Notes: generated from the sequence alone by a model not told the origin. 64,000 nt of DNA from CAIKMD01 sp963702925 (GCA_963702925.1 OY969771.1:1550001-1614000); one strand, 5' to 3'. Shown: positions 44,380-53,843, numbered from the stretch's first letter. Made by a program: numbers and translations.

Positions 44380-45497
44380 TCGGCTTTGCGCTGCTCGAGC
44401 GCGATGGCGCGGCGCGGCGCGGGCGCATTTCGACCGCGCGCGGCACGATCGAGACCCCTGCCTTCATGCCGGTCGGCACCGCGGCCACCGTCAAGGCGAT
44501 GCGGCCCGAGGAAGTCGCCGCAACCGGTGCCGAGATCATCCTCGCCAATACCTATCATCTGATGCTGCGCCCGGGTGCGGAACGGGTTGCGGCGTTGGGC
44601 GGGCTGCACCGCTTCATGAATTGGCCGAAGCCGATTCTCACCGATTCGGGCGGCTATCAGGTGATGTCGCTTAGCAAGCTGCGCGAGATCAGCGAGGAAG
44701 GCGTGGTTTTCCGCTCGCATCTCGACGGGACGCGGATGGAACTCACGCCCGAGCGCTCGATCGAGATTCAGCGCCTCCTCGGCGCCGACATCACCATGGC
44801 CTTCGATGAATGCACGCCCTTCCCGGCGACCGAGGAGCAAGCCCGCGCCTCGATGGAATTATCGATGCGCTGGGCGGCGCGCTCCAAAGCCGCCTTCCAG
44901 GACCGCGACGGCGCCGGGCTTTTCGGCATCGTCCAAGGCAGCGTCTATCCCGCGTTGCGCCGGCAATCGGCGGCAGCGCTGATCGCGATCGGCTTCGACG
45001 GCTATGCCGTCGGCGGTCTCGCCGTCGGCGAAGGCCAGGAGGCGATGTTCGCCGTGCTCGACGAAACCGTGCCGGCACTTCCCGCGGACCGGCCGCGCTA
45101 TCTCATGGGCGTCGGCAAGCCCGCCGATATCGTCGGCGCGGTGATGCGCGGCATCGACATGTTCGACTGCGTGCTGCCCACCCGCTCGGGCCGCACGGCG
45201 CAAGGCTTCACCCGGCACGGCACGGTCAATCTCCGCAACGCGCGCCACGCGGACGATCCGCGCCCGCTTGAGGACGGCTGCGACTGCGCCGCGTGCACGC
45301 GCTATTCGCGCGCCTATCTCCATCACCTCGTCAAGGCGAACGAGATTCTCGCCGCCATGCTGTTGACCGAGCACAATCTTCGCTACTATGGCGCGCTGAT
45401 GCGGGATCTGCGCGACGCGATCGCTTCCGGAACGCTCGCGGCCTTCGCCGCCGGCTTCGCGGCGAGCCAGGCGCTCGGCGACATCCCGCCGCTTTGA
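44376..45497 (+). CDS. tgt: tRNA-guanine transglycosylase
   Basis: The 373-residue TIM-barrel enzyme swaps G34 for preQ1 in GUN-anticodon tRNAs. The catalytic Asp region is 'ILTDSGGYQVMSL', 'GGLAVGEGQEAMF' follows, the second Asp is in 'DMFDCVLPTRSGR', and the Zn site is 'CDCAACTRYSRAYLHHL'. GTG at 44376 overlaps the queA stop. Confidence 0.98.
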   Translation: MIGFALLERDGAARRGRISTARGTIETPAFMPVGTAATVKAMRPEEVAATGAEIILANTYHLMLRPGAERVAALGGLHRFMNWPKPILTDSGGYQVMSLSKLREISEEGVVFRSHLDGTRMELTPERSIEIQRLLGADITMAFDECTPFPATEEQARASMELSMRWAARSKAAFQDRDGAGLFGIVQGSVYPALRRQSAAALIAIGFDGYAVGGLAVGEGQEAMFAVLDETVPALPADRPRYLMGVGKPADIVGAVMRGIDMFDCVLPTRSGRTAQGFTRHGTVNLRNARHADDPRPLEDGCDCAACTRYSRAYLHHLVKANEILAAMLLTEHNLRYYGALMRDLRDAIASGTLAAFAAGFAASQALGDIPPL

Positions 45498-45508
45498 AGG
45501 CGCACACC

Positions 45509-45973
45509 ATGGCGGATTCGAATTATCGCGATCTGAAACTTCTCGGCACGCACGCGGCGCTGCCGGCTTCGCCCGAGGACGCGGTGCTCGAGCGCGTGGC
45601 CAATCCCCATCCCGGCGAAACCTATCTCGTGCGCTTCACGGCGCCGGAATTCACGACCCTTTGCCCGGTCACCGGCCAACCCGATTTCGCGCATCTCGTC
45701 ATCGATTACGTACCCGGCGGATTTCTCGTCGAAAGCAAGTCGCTGAAGCTCTTTCTCGGCGCGTTCCGCAATCACGGCACGTTCCATGAGGATTGCACGC
45801 TTAAAATCGCCAAGCGGCTGATCGAGGCGATCGCGCCGACCTGGCTGCGAATCGGCGGCTATTGGTATCCGCGCGGCGGCATGCCGATCGACGTGTTCTA
45901 TCAGACCGGCCTCCCGCCCGCGGGGCTGTGGCTGCCCGATCCGGGCGTGGCGCCCTATCGCGGGCGCGGCTGA
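45509..45973 (+). CDS. queF: preQ0 reductase (NADPH-dependent 7-cyano-7-deazaguanine reductase)
   Basis: A 154-residue unimodular (YkvM-type) QueF. Nucleophile Cys52 and Asp59 lie in 'TTLCPVTGQPDFAH', and the NADPH/substrate motif 'ESKSLKLFLGAFRNHG' is intact. It reduces the nitrile preQ0 to preQ1, the substrate of Tgt. It lies 11 bases after tgt and two bases before queG. Confidence 0.97.
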   Translation: MADSNYRDLKLLGTHAALPASPEDAVLERVANPHPGETYLVRFTAPEFTTLCPVTGQPDFAHLVIDYVPGGFLVESKSLKLFLGAFRNHGTFHEDCTLKIAKRLIEAIAPTWLRIGGYWYPRGGMPIDVFYQTGLPPAGLWLPDPGVAPYRGRG

Positions 45974-45975
45974 CC

Positions 45976-47103
45976 ATGGCCGCGGACGCCAAAGCGGCGA
46001 TCCGCAACTTCGCTCTCGATCTGGGTTTCGACGCGGTCGGCTTTGCGCGGCCGGAAGTGGCGGCGCAAGCGCGGCACGAGTTGATGGCGTTTCTCGCCCA
46101 AGGACATCACGGCGATATGGGCTGGCTTGCCGCCCGCGCCGAAGAGCGCGCAAGCCCGAAGCTTCTCTGGCCCGAGGTCAGAAGCGTTGTCGTGCTGGGC
46201 CTCAATTATGCGCCCGAGGGCGATGCGTTGGCCGGGCTCGATGCGCGCGGCCACGGCAATATTTCGGTCTATGCGCGCGGCGCCGATTATCACGATGTGA
46301 TCAAGTCGCGTTTGAAACAGCTCGCCGCGCGTATCGCTGCGACCTGGTCGGGCGAGCTCAAGATTTTCGTCGATACCGCGCCGGTGATGGAAAAGCCGTT
46401 GGCCATGAGTGGCGGAATCGGCTGGCAAGGCAAGCACACCAATCTCGTCTCGCGCGCTTACGGCTCCTGGCTGTTCCTGGGCGAGATCTATCTCAACCTC
46501 GACCTGCCCCCCGATCCGTCCGAGAGCGATCATTGCGGCGCGTGCCATGCCTGTCTCGATGCCTGCCCGACCCAGGCTTTTCCCGCGCCTTATCGCATCG
46601 ATGCGCGGCGCTGCATCTCCTATCTGACCATCGAGCATAAGGGACACGTCCCGGCGGCGTTGCGGCCGGCGATCGGCAACCGCATCTATGGCTGCGACGA
46701 TTGCCTCGCCGTGTGCCCCTGGAACAAATTCGCGCAACAAGCGCGCGAGCAGCGTTTCGCGCCGCGCACCGCGCCGCTGTCTCTCGCCGCGTTGGCGCGG
46801 CTCGACGATGCCGGATTTCGTGCCCGCTTTGCCGGAACGCCGCTCAAGCGCACCGGACGCGACCGCTTCATCCGCAATGTGCTGATCGCCATCGGCAATA
46901 GCGGCGATCCGAGCCTCGCCGCGGCCGCGATCGAGCTGCTCGAGGATTCATCGCCGCTGGTCCGCGCCATGGCGGTGTGGGCGGTATCACGCCTGCTCGA
47001 CGCGGGCGAATTCGCGCGTTTGCGGGCGCGTTACCTCAACCAGGAACCCGACGCCGAAATCCGCGCCGAATGGGCTGGCGCGCCCGGAGAAGGCAAGCCG
47101 TAA
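45976..47103 (+). CDS. queG: epoxyqueuosine reductase
   Basis: The 375-residue QueG reduces epoxyqueuosine to queuosine using cobalamin and two [4Fe-4S] clusters. The Cys motifs are 'CGACHACLDACP' and 'CDDCLAVCPWNKF'. The N-terminal cobalamin-binding half includes 'VFVDTAPVMEKPLA' (as KIFVDTAPVMEKPLA). A HEAT-like C-terminus (about 320-375) binds tRNA. It completes queA-tgt-queF-queG. Confidence 0.97.
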   Translation: MAADAKAAIRNFALDLGFDAVGFARPEVAAQARHELMAFLAQGHHGDMGWLAARAEERASPKLLWPEVRSVVVLGLNYAPEGDALAGLDARGHGNISVYARGADYHDVIKSRLKQLAARIAATWSGELKIFVDTAPVMEKPLAMSGGIGWQGKHTNLVSRAYGSWLFLGEIYLNLDLPPDPSESDHCGACHACLDACPTQAFPAPYRIDARRCISYLTIEHKGHVPAALRPAIGNRIYGCDDCLAVCPWNKFAQQAREQRFAPRTAPLSLAALARLDDAGFRARFAGTPLKRTGRDRFIRNVLIAIGNSGDPSLAAAAIELLEDSSPLVRAMAVWAVSRLLDAGEFARLRARYLNQEPDAEIRAEWAGAPGEGKP

Positions 47104-47277
47104 TCGAGGCGGGCCGCCGGGCCGAGCGCCCGATCAGCGCCAAACCGGCGACCCGACCACCGCGCCGCGACCGATCGTCGCGACGGCAGCGCGCAGGATC
47201 AGGACGGCAACCGGCAAAATAAGGTTCAAATTGCAGTGTTCTGCGCCGAATGGCTGCCGCGCAACGCATCGCGGCGT

Positions 47278-47354
47278 TGGCGCGCCCGGAGAGACTCGAA
47301 CTCCCAACCCCCAAATTCGTAGTCTGGTGCTCTATCCAATTGAGCTACGGGCGC
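47278..47354 (-). tRNA. tRNA-Arg (ACG)
   Basis: A complete 77-nt cloverleaf on the minus strand. The acceptor is GCGCCCG / CGGGCGC with discriminator G and an encoded CCA. The D-arm follows TAGCTCAATTGG, and the T-arm loop is GTTCGAGTC. The anticodon stem is CCAGA / TTTGG with loop CTACGAA, giving anticodon ACG (arginine; A34 is normally edited to inosine by TadA). It is convergent with queG. Confidence 0.96.
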
Positions 47355-47378
47355 AAGGGCCGCCGTCGAAGCCGCGCG

Positions 47379-47407
47379 ACCCTAGCGGCAAGCCTGGAGG
47401 ATGGCAA
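47379..47407 (-). promoter_or_regulatory. probable tRNA-Arg promoter
   Basis: On the minus strand TTGCCA (47402-47407), 17 bases, TAGGGT (47379-47384). Transcription would start about 18 bases before the tRNA, which is a normal stable-RNA arrangement. Confidence 0.5.
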
Positions 47408-47576
47408 GGCACGCGTCGCTCTCGCACGAACCGGCTTGTCGCTGTTCTTGCCATCGCATAAGATCAGGTCCGCGTAGCATGATATGCTGGCGTGGTTTTT
47501 CGGGGTTTCCGAGCGATGCGTCGGTCGGGGGTCGCCGGCGAGCGGTGAAATCGGTCGCGGGCAGAAACGATAACAA

Positions 47577-48788
47577 ATGACGCGAGGGTGGCTGACACGC
47601 ATGCCTGGTCCGCAATTCAAATTGCTGGCGCTTGTCGCCGTGCTTGCGCTTTCCGGCTGTTCGTATGGCGACAACCTGGTCGATTGGGCGACGGGCAGCT
47701 CGCCGCCGAGCGATCAGGGCAGCGCGGCGACCGGCGCGGCCATTCCGATCGCTCCGTCTCCGGCCGAGAATAATCCACAGCCGACGGTCAGCGCCGCGCC
47801 TTTGCCGGCGACGCCCGCAGCGCCGGCCCCGGCGGGCCGCGTCACCTTTGTCGGCCAGAAGGCGCAGCAGCTTCGGACCGAGCTCGCTCAATTCCAAAGC
47901 AATCTTTCGCGTCATCAGCAAGAGCTTGCGACCGCGCGCCAGACCTCGGCCGGCAACGCGTCGACTTATTTCGGCACGATCGCTTCGATCAATGCACGGC
48001 TCCAGACCGGTACCACGCCGGGCAATCCCGACCTCGTGTCGCAATGGAGCCGGGCGCAGTCGCTGCTCGACCAGATGAGCAACGACGTCGCGACCTTCAA
48101 CACCATCGCCAACGAGGCCGCGAGCAATTCATCTTTCGGCAACTATCTCCTCAACGAAGTGCGCTCTGCCTATAACCTGCAAGGCGGTGTCGAGAGCGAC
48201 CGCGACCAGCTGCACCAGATCGAAAATCAAACTCTCGCCTCGCTGACGGCGGTCGACCAGTTGCTCAACGCCTTGAGCCAGGAAATTACCCGCCAAAGCA
48301 CCTATGTCGCCAACGAACGCAACAACCTCGTGACCTTGGCGCTGGCGATCCAGAACGGCCAGCTTTACGGGCCAAGCCTTGCCAATCGCAGCTTCGCCAC
48401 CACGGCGGCGCCCAGCGTCGCCGGCGCCTCGGCGCTGCGCCAGACCGCGCGGCCGAGCGCGGCGCCGAGCCGGTCGAGCGCGACCGACGATCGTCCGCTT
48501 GTCGTCATTCGTTTCGACCAGCCGGACATCGCCTATGAGCAGCCGCTTTACACGGCGGTAAGCCGCGCGCTCGAACGCAAGCCCGGCGCCACCTTCACCA
48601 TCATGGCGGTCGCGCCCAATGCGGGCACGCCGGCGCAGGTCGCGGTCAATACCAACGCCTCGCGCCAGAACGCCGAGAATGTCCTGCGCGCGCTCACCAA
48701 TATGGGCCTGCCGGCTGACCGGGTGTCGCTCTCGGCGACGATGAGCCCGGACATTCAGAGCAACGAGGTCCGAGTCTTCGTCCGCTGA
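47577..48788 (+). CDS. lipoprotein with coiled-coil and OmpA-like C-terminus
   Basis: A 403-residue lipoprotein. The signal ends in lipobox LSGC (Cys28). It is followed by a Pro/Ala linker (about 35-95), a long helical, Gln/Ser/Asn-rich region (about 95-270, coiled coil likely) and a C-terminal domain ('PLVVIRFDQPDI', 'SRQNAENVLRALTNMGLP', 'NEVRVFVR') with the strand-helix pattern of OmpA-type peptidoglycan-binding domains. It probably tethers or senses the cell wall. An alternative start at 47601 gives a shorter signal peptide. The OmpA relation is suggestive, not proven. Confidence 0.75.
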   Translation: MTRGWLTRMPGPQFKLLALVAVLALSGCSYGDNLVDWATGSSPPSDQGSAATGAAIPIAPSPAENNPQPTVSAAPLPATPAAPAPAGRVTFVGQKAQQLRTELAQFQSNLSRHQQELATARQTSAGNASTYFGTIASINARLQTGTTPGNPDLVSQWSRAQSLLDQMSNDVATFNTIANEAASNSSFGNYLLNEVRSAYNLQGGVESDRDQLHQIENQTLASLTAVDQLLNALSQEITRQSTYVANERNNLVTLALAIQNGQLYGPSLANRSFATTAAPSVAGASALRQTARPSAAPSRSSATDDRPLVVIRFDQPDIAYEQPLYTAVSRALERKPGATFTIMAVAPNAGTPAQVAVNTNASRQNAENVLRALTNMGLPADRVSLSATMSPDIQSNEVRVFVR

Positions 48789-48794
48789 GGGGCG

Positions 48795-49289
48795 ATGGCC
48801 GGGCCCGAAGCGCCTCGCAACGCCAAGACCTTTCCCGTCACCTGGGACGAGCTTCATCGTCACGCGCGCGCGCTCGCTTGGCGCCTGCTCGATCTTGGCC
48901 CGTGGCAAGGCATCATCGCGGTAACGCGCGGCGGGCTGGTGCCCGCGGCGATCGTCGCGCGCGAGCTCGATATCCGACTGGTCGATACGGTGTGCGTCGC
49001 GAGCTATGACGACCGCAATCGCGGCGATGTTTTGGTGCTGAAGCCGATCGAAGGCGACGGCGCCGGCTGGCTTATCATCGACGATCTGGTCGATACCGGC
49101 CACACCGCACGCGTGCTGCGCGACATGCTGCCCAAGGCGCACTTCGCGACCGTTTATGCCAAGCCCGCGGGACGGCCGCTGGTCGACACTTATGTCACCG
49201 AGGTGAGCCAGGACACGTGGATTCTGTTTCCTTGGGACATCGAGCCGCAATACGCGCCGCCGCTTGCCAGCGCCAAGGCGCCGTCGTGA
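48795..49289 (+). CDS. gpt: xanthine-guanine phosphoribosyltransferase
   Basis: A 164-residue purine-salvage enzyme of E. coli Gpt type. The PRPP-binding signature is 'WLIIDDLVDTGHTAR', preceded by 'GIIAVTRGGLVPAAIVAREL' (in parts), with 'WILFPWD' near the C-terminus as in Gpt. It converts xanthine and guanine to nucleotides. Its TGA overlaps the GTG start of ggt. Confidence 0.94.
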   Translation: MAGPEAPRNAKTFPVTWDELHRHARALAWRLLDLGPWQGIIAVTRGGLVPAAIVARELDIRLVDTVCVASYDDRNRGDVLVLKPIEGDGAGWLIIDDLVDTGHTARVLRDMLPKAHFATVYAKPAGRPLVDTYVTEVSQDTWILFPWDIEPQYAPPLASAKAPS

Positions 49290-50977
49290 TCGGGCGCGCG
49301 GCGCTATTGGCGCTGGGCTTGGCGGCTTGTGCCACGGGCGCAGGGGCTGAACCGCCGGCGCGACACGACATGATCGCGGCTGCCAACCCGCTGGCCGCCG
49401 AGGCGGGCCGCGACATGCTCCGCCGCGGCGGCAGCGCGGTCGATGCCGCGATCGCGGCGCAAATGGTGCTCAACCTGGTCGAGCCCGAATCCTCCGGCAT
49501 CGGCGGCGGCGCCATCATGGTGTTGTGGTCCGCCAAGGAGCATAAGGTTACGAGTTTCGATGGGCGCGAGACCGCGCCCCAGGCCGCCAAGCCCGACCGG
49601 TTTCTCGATGCGGCAGGCAAGCCGCAGAGCTATTTCGACGCGCTGGTCGGCGGCCGATCGGTCGGCGTGCCGGGTGTGTTGCGCATGCTCGATCTGGCGC
49701 ATCGGCGCTATGGCAAGCTGCCTTGGGCGGATCTCTTTGCGCCGGCGATCCAACTCGCCGAGAACGGCTACGCGATTTCGCCAAAGCTTTATGGCGAGCT
49801 GTCGCGCGACAAACTTTTCGCCAAGACCGGACCGGCGCGCGAGCTTTATTTCGCGGCCGATGGCAGCGTGAAGCCGGCGGGGACGGTGCTGACCAATCCC
49901 GCCCTGGCCGCGATCCTCAAATCCGTCGCCGCCGACGGCGCGGATGCGTTCTATCGCGGCGACATCGCCGCCGACATTGTAACGACAGTCGATCAGGCGC
50001 CCGTCAATCCGGGCGACATCACAACGGCGGATATCGCCGCTTATCAGGCAAAAGAACGCCCGCCGGTATGCGGCACCTATCGCCGCTATCGGCTTTGCGG
50101 CATGGGTCCGCCGAGCTCGGGCGGTGTCGCGGTGATCGAACTCCTCGATCTGCTGCAGCCTTTCGATCTGAAGCGGCAGGCGAACACGCAAACGGCATGG
50201 AATCTTTTTGCGCAAGCAAGCCGGCTTGCCTATGCCGACCGCGACCGTTACGTCGCCGATCCGGATTTCGTCGCCAACCCGATCGATGGCTTGCTCGATC
50301 CCCAATATCTCGCCGCGCGCGGCAAGCTGATCGATCCCGCGCATTGGTCACCCGGACCGGTGACAGCGGGCGATCCGCCTGGCCATCACGCCGCGGATTG
50401 GGGCCGCGATTCGACGCCCGAATTCCCGTCGACCAGCAATCTCGCCGTCATCGACCGCGACGGCAATGCGCTGGCCATGACCACAACGGTCGAATTCGCC
50501 TTCGGCTCGCATCTCATGACGCACGGCTTCCTGCTCAACAACGAGCTGACCGATTTCTCTTTCGTGCCCGCAGACAATGGCGTCCCGGTCGCCAACCGGG
50601 TCGAAGGCGGCAAGCGGCCGCGCAGCTCGATGTCGCCGACCTTGGTCTTCGACCGCAAAGGCAAGCTCGTTATGGCGCTGGGCTCGGCCGGTGGTGCTGC
50701 GATCATCACCGACGTGGCGAAGACCTTGGTGGCGACGCTCGATTGGCATTACGGGCTACAACGCGCGATGGACTTGCCCAATATCGGCAACCGCAACGGC
50801 GCAACCGAAATCGAAGCAACCCCAGACGCCGACGCGCTGGCTTCTGCCTTGGCGGCGGAAGGTCACCAGATCCGCCGCAGCGGTCGCGAAAGCGGCCTTT
50901 CGGGCATTCGTGTCACGCCCAAAGGCTTCGACGGCGCCGCCGATAAAAGACGCGCCGGCGTCGCACTCGGCGATTGA
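49286..50977 (+). CDS. ggt: gamma-glutamyltransferase
   Basis: A 563-residue Ntn hydrolase, made as a precursor that cleaves itself before the catalytic Thr, here within 'FPSTSNLAVIDRDGN'. 'GGSAVDAAIAAQMVLNLVEP' (in parts), 'SSGIGGGAIM' and 'RPRSSMSPTLVF' are family landmarks. It degrades glutathione outside the cytoplasm. The signal contains LAAC (Cys15), so it may be lipid-anchored rather than soluble. The GTG start overlaps gpt. Confidence 0.93.
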   Translation: MIGRAALLALGLAACATGAGAEPPARHDMIAAANPLAAEAGRDMLRRGGSAVDAAIAAQMVLNLVEPESSGIGGGAIMVLWSAKEHKVTSFDGRETAPQAAKPDRFLDAAGKPQSYFDALVGGRSVGVPGVLRMLDLAHRRYGKLPWADLFAPAIQLAENGYAISPKLYGELSRDKLFAKTGPARELYFAADGSVKPAGTVLTNPALAAILKSVAADGADAFYRGDIAADIVTTVDQAPVNPGDITTADIAAYQAKERPPVCGTYRRYRLCGMGPPSSGGVAVIELLDLLQPFDLKRQANTQTAWNLFAQASRLAYADRDRYVADPDFVANPIDGLLDPQYLAARGKLIDPAHWSPGPVTAGDPPGHHAADWGRDSTPEFPSTSNLAVIDRDGNALAMTTTVEFAFGSHLMTHGFLLNNELTDFSFVPADNGVPVANRVEGGKRPRSSMSPTLVFDRKGKLVMALGSAGGAAIITDVAKTLVATLDWHYGLQRAMDLPNIGNRNGATEIEATPDADALASALAAEGHQIRRSGRESGLSGIRVTPKGFDGAADKRRAGVALGD

Positions 50978-50988
50978 GAGAACGCGCC

Positions 50989-52188
50989 ATGAGCGATCCC
51001 GTCCGTCCCGTTATTCGGCTGTTGCCGGGCCACGACAAGCGCGTCGCGCTCGGTCATCCCTGGGTGTTCTCGAACGAGATCGTAATGGACACCGCGGCGA
51101 AAGCCTTGTCCGCCGGGATTCTGGTCAATCTCGTCACCGCCAATGGCAAGCAGTTGGGGGTTGCGACCTTCAACCCGCACAGCTTGATCGCCGCGCGGAT
51201 ACTCCATCGCGACGCCGCCGCGCGCATCGGCGAGGATTTTTTCGCGACCCGGCTGGAGCGTGCTTTGACGCTGCGGCGGCGGCTTTACGACGCGCCCTAT
51301 TACCGGCTGGTCCATGCCGAAGCCGACGGCTTGCCCGGCGTCATCGTCGATCGCTTCGGCGATGTGCTGTCCTGCCAGATCAACACCGCCGGCATGGCGC
51401 GGCTTGAGGACGAGCTTCTCGGCGCGCTCAAGAAAGTTCTCAACCCGACCGCGATCGTGCTGCGCAACGACACCGCGGCGCGCGCGCTCGAAGGCTTGAT
51501 TGGCGAAGACCGTCCCGTGGTTGCGCACGGCGCCGTAACACCGCCGATCGAGATGGTCGAAAACGGTGCGCGTTTTCTAATCGATCCGCTGGCCGGGCAG
51601 AAGACCGGCTGGTTCTACGATCACCGCGAGAATCGCCGCTTCGTCAGCCGCCTTGCCGCGGGTGCGCGGGTGCTCGACCTTTATTGCTTTGCCGGCGGGT
51701 TCAGTGTGCAAGCGGCGCTCGCCGGGGCCGATCAGGTGCTCGCAATCGACCGCTCCGAGCCGGCGCTCGCATGGGCTTTGTCCTCGGCGACATTGAACGG
51801 CGTCGCCGAACGCTGCCGCTTCGCGCGCGGCGATGCCTTCGACGAGTTGGAGCGGCTTCAGGCGCAAAGCGAACGCTTCGATCTCGTGATCGCCGATCCG
51901 CCGGCTTTCGCACGCTCGCGCAAGGATCTGGGGCCGGCCTTGCGCGCTTATCGCAAGCTTGCGCGGCTCGCGGCGTCGCTGACAACAAAAGGCGGGGTTC
52001 TCTTCATCGCGTCATGCTCGCATCAGGTCGAGCCCGACGCTTTTGCCGCGGAGGTGCGGCGCGGCGTTCACGACGCGCAGCGCGAAGGCCGCATCATCGC
52101 GCGCACCGGCGCCGCGCCCGACCATCCGATTCACCCGTCTTTGCCGGAAAGCGCTTATCTCAAGGCCGAAACCCTGGTGCTGGATTAG
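50989..52188 (+). CDS. rlmI: class I SAM-dependent rRNA methyltransferase (RlmI-like)
   Basis: A 399-residue protein with an N-terminal PUA domain ('GHDKRVALGHPWVFSNEI'), an EEHEE linker and a Rossmann methyltransferase domain ('VLDLYCFAGGFSVQAALAGA' in parts, 'VIADPPAFARSRKDLG'). This layout is that of RlmI, which makes m5C in 23S rRNA. ATG 50989 is preferred (GAGAG eight bases before); a TTG at 50974 overlaps the ggt stop. Confidence 0.9.
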   Translation: MSDPVRPVIRLLPGHDKRVALGHPWVFSNEIVMDTAAKALSAGILVNLVTANGKQLGVATFNPHSLIAARILHRDAAARIGEDFFATRLERALTLRRRLYDAPYYRLVHAEADGLPGVIVDRFGDVLSCQINTAGMARLEDELLGALKKVLNPTAIVLRNDTAARALEGLIGEDRPVVAHGAVTPPIEMVENGARFLIDPLAGQKTGWFYDHRENRRFVSRLAAGARVLDLYCFAGGFSVQAALAGADQVLAIDRSEPALAWALSSATLNGVAERCRFARGDAFDELERLQAQSERFDLVIADPPAFARSRKDLGPALRAYRKLARLAASLTTKGGVLFIASCSHQVEPDAFAAEVRRGVHDAQREGRIIARTGAAPDHPIHPSLPESAYLKAETLVLD

Positions 52189-52203
52189 CGGACTCTCCAA
52201 GGC

Positions 52204-52349
52204 CCCTCTCCCCTTGAGGGAGAGGGAGGGGCCCATCGCGATAGCGATGGGAGGGTGAGGGGTATTGCTTGCGACAAAAGAGGTGCTGCGCGATCACCCC
52301 CCACCCGGCAACGCTCACGCGTTGCCGGCCTCCCCCTCAAGGGGGGAGG
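52204..52349. repeat. mosaic of four GC-rich hairpins
   Basis: Four perfect stem-loops lie in 146 bases: CCCTCTCCC / GGGAGAGGG (52204-52226), CCCATCGC / GCGATGGG (52232-52251), CCGGCAACGC / GCGTTGCCGG (52305-52328) and CCTCCCCC / GGGGGAGG (52329-52349). The last shares its stem with 17536-17558. It lies between the convergent rlmI-like and histidine kinase genes and has no coding potential. Confidence 0.75.
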
Positions 52350-52418
52350 CACAACTCAACCTACTTCTAAAGGTCTTTGGGCGAGCCTGCCCATCTTGTG
52401 GTCATGAAGAACCGCCGT

Positions 52419-53822
52419 TCACCCGCCGCGCGGCGCACCCGGCAGATGCAGGCGGAAGATCGTGCCCGCACCCGTACTGTCGTCGAGCGCGATATCGCCG
52501 CCATGGGCGCGCATCACTTCGCGCGCGATCGGCAGCCCCAGGCCGGTCCCGCCCGGCCGTGCCGAGCCGGCGAAGGGCCGGAACAGATTTTCGCGCGCCT
52601 TGGGCGCCAATCCCGGCCCGTCATCGGCGACTTCGATCACCACCTGCTCGGCGGTTTGCACGGCGCGCACCGTGACGCAGCCCGCCCCGGCTTCCGCCGC
52701 GTTCCGCGCCAGGTTCTGCAGCACCCGGAAAAGCTGATCGCGGTCGGCGACAGCGATGATGGAAGCCGGCACCTTGTTCTCGAGACGCAGGTGTCGTTCG
52801 CCGGAACCGAAGTTCGGATCGGCCAGCTCTTCGACCAACCCCGCCAGCGCGAAGGGAACGCGCTTCAAGGACGGCGTGCCTTCGCGCGTGTAATCGAGCG
52901 TCCCGGTACAAAGTGCGACAGCGCGGTCGATCGCGGCGACGAGGCCGGGCGCGACGCGGTTGATCTCGGGCACCGCGCTGGCGGCGATGCCGTCCGACAA
53001 CAGCCGCATGGTTGAAAGCATGTTGCGCAAATCGTGATTGATCTTGGTGACGGCGGTGCCGAGCGCGGCCAAGCGCTCTTTCTGCGCGAGCGCCTGGCGC
53101 ACGGTTTCCTGCATCACGGCAAGCTCGCGCTGCGCCTCGCCCATCTCGTCACGGCGCTTGGCGGGCGCAAATACCCGCGACGCGTCTTGCGGGTTCTCGC
53201 GGAAATTGATCATGCCCTGGGTAAGGCGGCGCATCGGCGCCACCAGCAACCCTTGCAGGCTGACATAGACCAAGGCCGCGGTGATCAGGGAAATCACGAT
53301 CGAGACCCCGAGCAGCCGGCCGCCGAAATTCCACATCTCGGCGCGCAAAGGCTTTTCATCGAGCAGCAGCTCGACCACTACGCCCGGCTCTTTGCGCGAG
53401 ACATCGAGCACGCGCAGGATGCGATCATCGCTACGTATCAACGTCATCAACGCGTCGCGCATCAGGGCGAACATGCCGACGCCGCGCAGATCGAAGGTGG
53501 CGCCGGGCATGGGCGGCATCTCGGTGTCGATCATCAAGGTTTCGTCTTCCTTGTGAACGACGATGCCGTGCGCGCCGACATCGGCGAGCAGCTCGTTGGC
53601 AAGCGACTGGCTAACCATATTGTCGGGCGTCGCCTCGAGGGCGAAGACGGCGAGGCGGGCGGCGTCGATCCGGTCTTCGAGGAAGGCCAAACGGTCCCGT
53701 GCCACCGCGGGCAGGAAGATCAGCACCTCGCTCAACATCACGAACAAGACCGTGAGCAGCAGCAGGCGGGCCGATAATCCGGCGAAAATTCCCGTCCGCA
53801 AACGCTTGAAGGGCATCAGCAT
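52419..53822 (-). CDS. HAMP-domain sensor histidine kinase (orphan)
   Basis: A 467-residue membrane kinase. TM1 is at about 17-40, a periplasmic sensor at 41-167, TM2 at about 168-190, HAMP at about 191-245 and the phospho-acceptor His263 in 'KINHDLRNMLS'. The ATPase has an N box 'NLARNAAEAG', G1 'DDGPGL' and G2 'GGTGLGLPIA'. The 'HDLRN' H-box fits the HPK4-like group. No response regulator gene is adjacent. The signal sensed is unknown. Confidence 0.93.
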   Translation of the reverse strand: MLMPFKRLRTGIFAGLSARLLLLTVLFVMLSEVLIFLPAVARDRLAFLEDRIDAARLAVFALEATPDNMVSQSLANELLADVGAHGIVVHKEDETLMIDTEMPPMPGATFDLRGVGMFALMRDALMTLIRSDDRILRVLDVSRKEPGVVVELLLDEKPLRAEMWNFGGRLLGVSIVISLITAALVYVSLQGLLVAPMRRLTQGMINFRENPQDASRVFAPAKRRDEMGEAQRELAVMQETVRQALAQKERLAALGTAVTKINHDLRNMLSTMRLLSDGIAASAVPEINRVAPGLVAAIDRAVALCTGTLDYTREGTPSLKRVPFALAGLVEELADPNFGSGERHLRLENKVPASIIAVADRDQLFRVLQNLARNAAEAGAGCVTVRAVQTAEQVVIEVADDGPGLAPKARENLFRPFAGSARPGGTGLGLPIAREVMRAHGGDIALDDSTGAGTIFRLHLPGAPRGG

Positions 53823-53843
53823 TCCTTGGAATCCGGCCCGGCG

